48,909 nucleotides of DNA from an archaeon (lineage in GTDB: Archaea > Hydrothermarchaeota > Hydrothermarchaeia > JALTZZ01): the NCBI GenBank assembly GCA_027051165.1, contig JALTZZ010000086.1, positions 1 to 48,909 of the forward strand. The letters are read 5' to 3'. Made by a program: the position numbers and the translations under genes. The notes beneath the pieces were generated by a model. That model saw only the letters and a program-made list of their open reading frames with translations. It made no database searches and had not been told where the DNA came from. This document shows, piece after piece, positions 42,554 through 48,909 of this stretch. Position 1 is the first letter of the stretch, and the number at the start of each line of letters is the position of its first letter.

Positions 42554-42964
42554 TTAAAAATTAAAAAACTTCATAAAATACTCCTCCAGAGGGAGCTTTG
42601 GTGTGTATGGATCCACTATTACCTCATCTTTCCTATCCAAGTCAAGCCTCTCCATTGCTTCGCTTGAAAGTATTGCAAAACCTTTTAAAGCCTTTTTATA
42701 GCTGTAATGGGTTTTCCAATGGACCTTAACAGCCCTATAAATATTTCTAAAAAGATAAGGTTTCTTTTCTCCAATTTTATAAACAATAACTGGATCGTGG
42801 CTGTATATCCTTAAAGCTTTAAGCCTCTTATCATCAAATCCTATTTCGTTGCTTCTAACATCTCCCTCCCAGACCTTAAATATAAACTTATTTCTTGAAA
42901 TTTTTATCATATTTACTTTAAATAAAGAATAACGTTCAAAATCTGATTGAAATTGAATTTTCAA
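42554..42964 (-). CDS. Uncharacterised protein, about 136 residues
   Basis: I do not recognise this protein. It is basic and alpha/beta, with EGDVRSNEIGFDDKRLKALR and SSEAMERLDLDRKDEVIVDP; the last part vaguely recalls AbrB- or double-psi-type strands that follow a helix. It has no membrane segment and no cysteines. The start is uncertain: ATG at 42964 or an internal ATG at 42910. It is convergent with the YjbQ gene and divergent from the M23-like gene, so it has its own promoter in the AT-rich gap at 42965-43006. Confidence 0.65.
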   Translation of the reverse strand: MKIQFQSDFERYSLFKVNMIKISRNKFIFKVWEGDVRSNEIGFDDKRLKALRIYSHDPVIVYKIGEKKPYLFRNIYRAVKVHWKTHYSYKKALKGFAILSSEAMERLDLDRKDEVIVDPYTPKLPLEEYFMKFFNF

Positions 42965-43006
42965 AACACAACCTTTAAATATGCAATTAGTATTTAGGAT
43001 TATTTC

Positions 43007-43972
43007 ATGATAGTAGCTACAGCACAGGGCGTTGAAATCAATGCAACGGAAGATCTATCTGGATTTTCTCTCTTCAACAGTCCATATCATGCACACAGAA
43101 ATTTAGAAGCCATAGATTTAATTCCGAACAAGAATTTCGGTGAAGAAGCTCTTTCACCAGTAAATGGCACCGTTGAGAAAATTTTAAAGTTCAAAGTTAA
43201 AAGTGTCTCTCTTTTTTTTAAAGCTATGGATATTGAATCAACAAAATTTAATGCGGATAAATATGAATATTTAATTTTAATAAGAAGCAGGGAAAACAAG
43301 AAAAAAATGATAAAAATACTACATGTAAAGCCAGAGGTTAGTGAGGGTGATAAAATATATGTAAATGATCCCCTTGGAACCCTCGTAAGAACAAAGCACT
43401 ACTCGTTTTGGGCTGCACCGCACATACACTTAGAAGTTAGGAACGAAAGCGATGCGATAAGGGCGAGGGGAGCATGTAAGCTAAACATAAACACTCTAGG
43501 GTTAAGGATAGAGGATGAAATAATTTACAGCTCGGATAATTTAAGAAGTGCTAATAAATTTGGATTTGTTTCAAGAATAATAGAAGCAACTGACAGCTAC
43601 ATTGAAATAGAAAGCTTATACAGAGGAAAATTTGCACACGCAAGAGTTGGAAATAAGCCATGCATTTTAGACGGTGGAATTCCTCATATGGGATACGGGG
43701 GAGTAATATCTATCTATAACATTAAGCAAAACGAAGATGTGTATTTCAACGGTATAAAAATAGGAAAAATTGTGAAGAGTTATGGAAAAATAGGAATATT
43801 TAATCCTAAAATAAAAATTAAAGTAAACAACATTCCAATGCGTGGAATTTCATTCATACTTGGGTTGAAAAATTTGAAATCAACAAGAATAGTATTTATA
43901 AGGAGGGAAAGACTATTTGAAAGTGGTAGAAAAGTAAAAATAGAAATTTTTGGTGATAATAATGATGTTTAA
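43007..43972 (+). CDS. M23-like (LytM) domain protein
   Basis: The protein has 321 residues and no signal peptide or membrane segment. Residues 1-150 resemble an M23/LytM fold: HRNLEAID (H30, D37) followed by a G-T-V strand (SPVNGTVEKI) and HIHLEVRN (H139, H141), with H106 also conserved in place. These would be the zinc ligands (HxxxxxxD and HxH). Classical M23 enzymes cut peptidoglycan, which most archaea lack. Either the substrate is another peptide or the domain has a binding role. The C-terminal 170 residues are unfamiliar. The stop overlaps the next gene by 11 bases. Confidence 0.65.
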   Translation: MIVATAQGVEINATEDLSGFSLFNSPYHAHRNLEAIDLIPNKNFGEEALSPVNGTVEKILKFKVKSVSLFFKAMDIESTKFNADKYEYLILIRSRENKKKMIKILHVKPEVSEGDKIYVNDPLGTLVRTKHYSFWAAPHIHLEVRNESDAIRARGACKLNINTLGLRIEDEIIYSSDNLRSANKFGFVSRIIEATDSYIEIESLYRGKFAHARVGNKPCILDGGIPHMGYGGVISIYNIKQNEDVYFNGIKIGKIVKSYGKIGIFNPKIKIKVNNIPMRGISFILGLKNLKSTRIVFIRRERLFESGRKVKIEIFGDNNDV

Positions 43973-44657
43973 ATTATTTTTTCTATGGATATTAACAACA
44001 CTCACTATTGCAAGTTTGAGCGTTATACTTGCAAAAAGATTTGGCAAATTTATAGTATATGGAGTATTTGCAATGCTTGTTCTTTTATCAAACATTGCCG
44101 CTGGAAAGATAATGAATATAGATTTACTTGGCATAAATATTGTTGTTCCTGCAGTTGTTGCAATATACTCAACAACCTTTCTGCTTACTGATGCATTAGG
44201 CGAGATTTATGGGAAAAACACTGCAAAAAGAGCTGTTTTATCAGGATTTGTTGCAAATATATTTGCGGTTCCTCTTATATACATTGTTACCAAAATTCCA
44301 CCAGCAAGTTTCAACGCAGAATTTGCATCCATGTTCAATGAAGTTTTTAAATTAGTCCCTCAGATAATTTTTGCGAGCATGCTTGCTTATCTGGTTTCTC
44401 AGCTGCACGACGTATATATTTACCACTGGTATAGGAAGAAAACAAAGGGGAGATATATGTGGCTCAGAAACAACGCGAGCACTGCTGTTAGTCAGCTTAT
44501 AGATTCCACAATTTTCATCACAATAGCGTTTTATGGTGTATTCCCAGCAGATGTTATAAAAAGCATGATCATTTACCAGTGGATTGCAAAAATCGTTATC
44601 GCCATTATAGACACGCCTTTCCTCTATATCGTTACGTATATATCTAAAAAATTTTAA
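43962..44657 (+). CDS. VUT/YhhQ-family queuosine-precursor-type transporter
   Basis: The protein has about 231 residues with six or so hydrophobic segments. The family blocks are LLSNIAAGKI and LTDALGEIYGKNTAKRAVLSGF (about 74-95), then YLVSQLHDVYIYHWYRKKT and RNNASTAVSQLIDSTIFI. YhhQ imports queuosine precursors in bacteria; archaeal members may carry archaeosine precursors (inference). I use the ATG at 43962 (GGTGAT lies five bases ahead), which overlaps the M23-like gene. After the stop the DNA turns into remnants. Confidence 0.88.
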   Translation: MMFKLFFLWILTTLTIASLSVILAKRFGKFIVYGVFAMLVLLSNIAAGKIMNIDLLGINIVVPAVVAIYSTTFLLTDALGEIYGKNTAKRAVLSGFVANIFAVPLIYIVTKIPPASFNAEFASMFNEVFKLVPQIIFASMLAYLVSQLHDVYIYHWYRKKTKGRYMWLRNNASTAVSQLIDSTIFITIAFYGVFPADVIKSMIIYQWIAKIVIAIIDTPFLYIVTYISKKF

Positions 44658-44661
44658 AAAA

Positions 44662-44736
44662 GAGTATAAAGAAGGCAGCGATATTGACGTTCTTATTAAT
44701 TTGTCTTTTTTTATGAGTAGGTTATATGGATCATAA
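44662..44736 (+). pseudogene. Fragment of a MNT-type nucleotidyltransferase gene
   Basis: This segment encodes EYKEGSDIDVLINLSFFMSR and then a stop. GSDIDVLI is the core of minimal nucleotidyltransferases (MNT), often the antitoxin half of HEPN-MNT modules. Only about 24 residues remain, beside the decayed IS at 44741. No HEPN partner is visible. Confidence 0.4.
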
Positions 44737-44740
44737 ACTT

Positions 44741-45895
44741 TTTTAACCCCCTTGCTGAGTCTTGACTCAGCAAGGGCTTGAAGTTTCTCCTTGCTGTTAA
44801 ATCCCAGAGAAATGAGCATGCCTAATAAAAGGACACTCAAGGCTGCGAACTTTATAACAGAGCGCTTAGAATATCTGTGTAAGTTCTTTAAAGAGAGAGA
44901 ATTTTTGAGAACCTTGAATAAATCTTCGACAACGCTCCTAATGGCTTTAAAATTCTCCCAAGAGTTCAGGAAGCTCTTGAAAGAGGTAAAGAATATATCA
45001 TAAAGCCTCTTTATCTTTTAGGGCTTTGAAAGGGTAAACGAATCTTCCCGTAATTCTTTTAACGTTCAGATTTCTCTTAGGAAATATGAAAGGGAGAATT
45101 TTATACCACATAATGCTTTTCCAGTAGTTTTCTTGGGAGCAGAAACCTTTATCTATTTTATCACTTTTTCTCAGAACTCTCCTTCTCTTAAGGTCTTCAG
45201 TGATTTTAAGGAAGAACTTGGAGTCTTTTGGCGAGCCTTCGTGCAAATAAATCCCGGCAGGTTTTAAGGAAGGATATTCTACGACTAATGCTAATTTATA
45301 GTCTTTATAGAACCCCTTGCCTGGAGCATAGCTCCATTTATATTTTTTGCTCTCTGAACAGATTTACATCGGTAGTATCGAGGAGCTTTACCGAGCTCCT
45401 CTTAATAAACCTGTTTATAACTGATAAAAGCTTTATGAACTAATCCTCGCTGAATTTGCTGAGGAAGCTGTATATCTCATCTGCAGAAGGAATCTCTGCA
45501 GCTCTAATCTGAGCTCTTCATTCCTTTTAAGCTCCTCTATCTGTTATGCTTCTCTCAAAGGATATCGCTGTTAGCGTTATTCTAAGCATCATCTTCAGGT
45601 TTTATCCCTACTTTAGCCAGCTCTTTCTTTACAACTCTTCTGTCAAAAAGATTTGTTTGAAGATTATCCATGTTGAATGTCTTAAATCTGGGATTAGAGG
45701 CTGTTTCATGCCCATCACCGGAGAAAGGGTTAATATCCCTTCTCCTATATAAATCTTTCTGTGCTTCGTCTGGAAAATTTTGCTTCGTTTCTAATGCAAA
45801 TGTCCTTTTATAAGAATGAATAGTTTCTCTCGAAAAATTTGTTTATATGAGAAAATTAATCCCTTTGCATCACTCATCCCGCAAAGGAGTTATAA
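44741..45895 (-). mobile_element. Decayed DDE insertion sequence, copy B
   Basis: About 1,155 bases, related along most of its length to copy A (32084-33132). The minus strand has VLLLGMLISLGFNSKEKLQA at its C-terminal end, YLHEGSPKDSKFFLKI near 45235, and KLLDTTDVNLFRE near 45380, the first catalytic Asp block, all in broken frames. It keeps a segment of about 90 bases near 45565-45690 that copy A has lost. The outer end is GCAAAGGAGTTATAA. Not functional. Confidence 0.75.
44749..44776. repeat. Near-perfect palindrome at IS end, TT loop
   Basis: The same 13-base arms as at 32092-32119 (CCCTTGCTGAGTC and complement), with loop TT in place of AA. It encodes the same C-terminal transposase residues on the minus strand. 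Confidence 0.85.
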
Positions 45896-45949
45896 TTTTT
45901 TAATTTTTTTGTTTTAAATTTTTTAAAGTGAATGTGCTGAGCTATTTTC

Positions 45950-47077
45950 ATGGAATACGATGCAGTTGTAGTAGGGGCTGGAGTTGCCGGCAGCATAGCA
46001 GCATACATACTGGCAAAGGAAGGTTTTAAGGTTGCAATAATAGAAAAAGAGGAGCTTCCGAGATATAAACTCTGTGGTGGAGCAATTTCAAACAAAACTC
46101 TTAATTTTCTCAAGAAAATAGGAATAAAAATAGACGAAGATATCGTTGAGAATAGAATAAAAGAAGTCGAAGTCCATACACCAAATTTCTCAAGATATCT
46201 GCATGTTGATATTGGAATTCTAACATATAGGGATAAATTTGACTATTTTTTGACAAAACATGCTATAAATAACAACTGCAGTGTTATAAAAGCAAGATTT
46301 ATTGATTTAAAGCAAAATGAAGATGTTCAAATAAAAACAACTAAGGGAACTTTAAGGGCAAGATATTTAATAGGCTGCGACGGGGTAAACAGCACGGTTT
46401 TAATAAAATCAAGGCTTGGCAAAATAAAGGGGGAAAATTTGGTTCTTGCAATAGAGTCCGAGTATAGAGATGCAGAGTTCGATGTATTAAAGCTCTATTT
46501 TGGATATGTAAATTTTGGATATGCGTGGATATTTCCAAAAAGGCATGGAACTACTGTTGGAATAGGAACTTTCTCAAACGATTCAAAAAGAACCTTAAAA
46601 AGCTCTTTCTCAAAATTTATAAAAGATGTAGGGCTTAAGCCAATAAAGTTCATGGCTCACAACCTACCATATGCTGGAAGCGTTAAGAAACCTTCAAAAG
46701 GAAAGGTAGCAGTAGCCGGGGATGCTGCTTCATGTGTAGATGCTCTGCTCGGTGAAGGAACTTTTTTCGCAGCTCTCTCTGGGTATTTAGCTGCAGAAAG
46801 TGTGATAGAGGCTTTAGAAAAAGACAGCAACCTTAAAAATTACAATAAAAAGTTTAAAAAGATTATTGCTCCAGAACTAAATACAAGCATAAAGCTCTCA
46901 AATCTCTTTTATTCAAACATGAATTTTAGCTACTTTATACTTGAAAAAGGAGGTTTTGAAGATATTCTTAAAAAAATAGCAAATTCAAGCAAACCCTTTA
47001 CAAGCGTGTATAAAAAGGTAATTCTGCATGCCTTAAAAAGGTATCCTGAGTTTTTATTAAGAAAGCTTTTTAGCTAA
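45950..47077 (+). CDS. Geranylgeranyl reductase family flavoprotein
   Basis: The protein has 375 residues. An N-terminal FAD-binding motif DAVVVGAGVAGS (about 4-15) is followed by IEKEELPRYKLCGGAIS, the family's conserved Cys-Gly region near 42-45. A middle YAWIFPK block and the second FAD motif VAGDAASCVDALLGEG near 250 follow. Archaeal members saturate the geranylgeranyl chains of membrane lipids, which fits the Tes-like enzyme at 11580-13142. Other members reduce different isoprenoids, so the exact substrate is not certain. The last 21 bases overlap the convergent flpA gene. Confidence 0.9.
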   Translation: MEYDAVVVGAGVAGSIAAYILAKEGFKVAIIEKEELPRYKLCGGAISNKTLNFLKKIGIKIDEDIVENRIKEVEVHTPNFSRYLHVDIGILTYRDKFDYFLTKHAINNNCSVIKARFIDLKQNEDVQIKTTKGTLRARYLIGCDGVNSTVLIKSRLGKIKGENLVLAIESEYRDAEFDVLKLYFGYVNFGYAWIFPKRHGTTVGIGTFSNDSKRTLKSSFSKFIKDVGLKPIKFMAHNLPYAGSVKKPSKGKVAVAGDAASCVDALLGEGTFFAALSGYLAAESVIEALEKDSNLKNYNKKFKKIIAPELNTSIKLSNLFYSNMNFSYFILEKGGFEDILKKIANSSKPFTSVYKKVILHALKRYPEFLLRKLFS

Positions 47078-47698
47078 TATAAATAGATGATCCTTTTCAT
47101 AGGGCTCAAGTCTTATCTTTTTTATAATTTCAAAATGTTTTTCCATCTTTTTTATTTCTCTTTCAAAAACCTCACTTGGAGATCTTGTTGCATCTATACT
47201 TCTCGCCTTTATCGCTATCATCGCATATCCACCATCTTTTAAGAAGAATTTTGAGTTTTCTATGAGTATTTCTACTTGATTTGGTTGTGCAATGTCCTCG
47301 TATATTATATCACACTCCTCAACGACATCGAGGTATTCCCAAGGCTTGCCCGCATCTCTTAGCAGAGGAATCATGTTCTTTCTTGGCTCACATACACTAA
47401 GGAGGTCTTTAAATACCCTTGGAGAAAATTCTATGCAATAAACAACACCTTCTACAACGATATCAGAAATATGGCTCGCTGTAGTTCCGGATGCTGCCCC
47501 TAAATATAGAACTCTGTGGTTTTTTTCTATCGGAATTTCTTTCAGTCCCTTATATATTGCAGCTGCAAGCTTGCTTCTGTATGGGTTCCAAACTCTATAT
47601 TCTACACCATTCTTTTCAATAATCTTCTCACCGTAAACACGCTGCCCCTTAACAAGATTTTTTGTTACCAATTTTCCATCTATAAACAGCATCTTCAT
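47057..47698 (-). CDS. flpA: Fibrillarin-like rRNA/tRNA 2'-O-methyltransferase
   Basis: Fibrillarin is the methyltransferase of box C/D ribonucleoproteins. The 213 residues have VEYRVWNPYRSKLAAAIYKG near 32-51, the SAM motif VLYLGAASGTTASHISDIV near 63-81, EFSPRVFKDL, and DIIYEDIAQPNQVEIL. It directly follows nop5 with a four-base overlap, the usual archaeal pair. The guide RNAs and L7Ae are not in the window. Confidence 0.96.
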   Translation of the reverse strand: MKMLFIDGKLVTKNLVKGQRVYGEKIIEKNGVEYRVWNPYRSKLAAAIYKGLKEIPIEKNHRVLYLGAASGTTASHISDIVVEGVVYCIEFSPRVFKDLLSVCEPRKNMIPLLRDAGKPWEYLDVVEECDIIYEDIAQPNQVEILIENSKFFLKDGGYAMIAIKARSIDATRSPSEVFEREIKKMEKHFEIIKKIRLEPYEKDHLFILAKKLS

Positions 47699-48774
47699 AT
47701 TCTCTTCCTCTTTCTTTTGCTTTTTCGCTTCTTTTTTGGTGGTAGCTTAAACTTTTCCTTAATTTCCTCAACCCTCTTCATTATTTTATCCTTAAGTTCA
47801 TCTGCTATAAAGTCGTTAGAGTATGCATCTGCCCTCGCTGCGATGGCAATTTTGGCTGCAAAGCTTCTTGCAATTTTTCCTCTCTGCCATTTTTTTGCCT
47901 GTCTTATAAATGGATGCTGGAATATTATTCCATGCTTAGGCGGTGGTGCTTTACCACGTAGATGCTTAAATAGCGATTTTTCAGCTCCTAAGACTTGTAT
48001 TGTGCTTGCTGGCATGTTTGCAAGATTTTTGAGACCGTTTGCAAGTGCTATTAGTTTTGCTCCTAATATAGGCCCAACGAGATGCTTTAGGTTCGGTGCA
48101 TATTTTTCCATGACTTCCGTTATGTAGTTTTCGAGTGCATCCCTATACTTATATATATCGTAAACTATGGCTGCAAGATACGCTATTATTCCGGTATCTT
48201 TTCTGCTTAAGTCGCTTCCTATAGATTTTTCAGCAAGTTCTCTGTATTCTTCAAAGTCGCTTCTATGACCGTATTCAGCTATAAGCTTAAGATATTTTTC
48301 ATGCGAAGTTTTTTCTGCAAGCTCCGGGAAGTGAAGGGAATACCACTCTTTAACTCTTGATTCAAGTATGTTTATTACTTCGTTTATATCCTCCAAGGCT
48401 CCTACAGCATGGATTATTATTCTGTCCCTCTCCGAGAAGGATTCTTTTACCTCCTGTCTGCCAAGTTCTAATGATACTTTATGAAGAAGAGAATAGTAAT
48501 CTTCTTTTGATATTCCTATTTTTTCAAGAACTTTTTCAAGGTTCTTTCTTAAATACTTGCCAGCTGGATTCGGGACTTCATATTTATAACCGTTAATTTT
48601 TCTCTCAATAATACCACCGTATTTTTCGACAAGCTTCTTTTCTTCTTCTGTTATTTCTTTTTTAAGTTTCTCAGCAATTTTTTTAGGATTTTTACCAAAG
48701 CTTATATATTCAACGAGGTTCATGTTTTCATCGAATGCAAATGCTCCAAGTATGTTTCTTGTTATGTATATCAT
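47695..48774 (-). CDS. nop5: Nop5/Nop56-58-like box C/D RNP core protein
   Basis: Nop5 bridges fibrillarin and L7Ae in box C/D RNPs. About 359 residues: an N-terminal fibrillarin-binding domain, a coiled coil around 110-220, then the Nop domain with GPILGAKLIALANGLKNLA, MPASTIQVLGAEKSLFKHL, and HPFIRQAKKWQRGKIAR. The tail is very basic (PPKKKRKSKRKRKR). I prefer the ATG at 48774 (MIYITRNILGAF); an upstream ATG at 48792 adds six residues. The remaining 135 bases to the window edge are AT-rich, with no gene seen. Confidence 0.95.
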   Translation of the reverse strand: MIYITRNILGAFAFDENMNLVEYISFGKNPKKIAEKLKKEITEEEKKLVEKYGGIIERKINGYKYEVPNPAGKYLRKNLEKVLEKIGISKEDYYSLLHKVSLELGRQEVKESFSERDRIIIHAVGALEDINEVINILESRVKEWYSLHFPELAEKTSHEKYLKLIAEYGHRSDFEEYRELAEKSIGSDLSRKDTGIIAYLAAIVYDIYKYRDALENYITEVMEKYAPNLKHLVGPILGAKLIALANGLKNLANMPASTIQVLGAEKSLFKHLRGKAPPPKHGIIFQHPFIRQAKKWQRGKIARSFAAKIAIAARADAYSNDFIADELKDKIMKRVEEIKEKFKLPPKKKRKSKRKRKRI

Positions 48775-48909
48775 AATGAAGATTCTTTTCAAGCTATTAT
48801 TAAAATTTTTCTTATTTTGTTGTCATGTTTAAATGTTTAAATTAATAATTTTTACTGTGAATTTCACCGTTTTAAAGGTTTTATTTGATGTAGAAAAAAG
48901 GTATTTCGG

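Overview
The window is archaeal. Evidence: GatD of the archaeal tRNA-dependent amidotransferase, eS1, archaeal RNA polymerase subunits Rpo3/Rpo10/Rpo6, Nop5-fibrillarin, the F420 enzymes CofG and CofH, a tetraether-lipid (Tes-type) radical SAM enzyme, geranylgeranyl reductase and the archaeal alpha/epsilon subunits of CO dehydrogenase/acetyl-CoA synthase. The DNA is AT-rich, with TATA boxes close to many starts and GGTG-type ribosome binding sites. The gene set fits an anaerobic, probably thermophilic euryarchaeon using a C1/acetyl-CoA pathway with F420 (Archaeoglobi-, methanogen- or ANME-like). I cannot name a genus, and no methanogenesis gene lies in the window.

Layout. 1-8114: partial gatD, a decayed IS, a small cysteine protein coupled to a SPASM radical SAM enzyme, a DUF92 protein and eS1, then rsmA, cofG, cofH and an archaemetzincin. 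8143-8851: nested mobile-element remnants. 8962-16519: argB, a TPR protein with the Tes-like enzyme, RadC, a kinase-like protein, SurE and a CBS protein. 16639-22803: an unknown gene, the operon frhB-like/cdhA/cdhB (minus strand) and a membrane histidine kinase. 22859-25338: a TnpB broken by an IS6-like element, then small orphan genes including an AbrB-type protein. 25379-28614: tRNA-Gly, prs, small zinc proteins, and a sodium/solute symporter with a tiny membrane partner. 28852-31783: three consecutive radical SAM genes. 31799-33490: pseudogene, decayed IS and TnpB fragment. 33596-39413: information-processing operon rps13-rps4-rps11-rpoD-tRNA-Leu-rpl18e-rpl13-rps9-rpoN-tRNA-Pro-rpoK-eno-rps2. 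39410-44657: phosphoesterase, UPF0179, CBS protein, ribH, arfB, YjbQ-like protein, an M23-like protein and a VUT-family transporter. 44662-45895: nucleotidyltransferase remnant and second copy of the decayed IS. 45950-48774: geranylgeranyl reductase, flpA and nop5.

Functional links. cofG/cofH with ribH/arfB covers much of the deazaflavin/flavin supply, and the FrhB-like protein beside CdhA is a plausible F420 connection for CO dehydrogenase. The Tes-like enzyme and the geranylgeranyl reductase both act on archaeal membrane lipids. Radical SAM enzymes are numerous: seven intact genes in 49 kb.

The best candidates for something new are the three-gene radical SAM cluster (two paralogues flanking a LipS/biotin-synthase-related protein), the FrhB-CdhA-CdhB unit, and the small cysteine peptide overlapping the SPASM enzyme. 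The mobile elements are all decayed, and two pairs of copies allow comparison of their ends.
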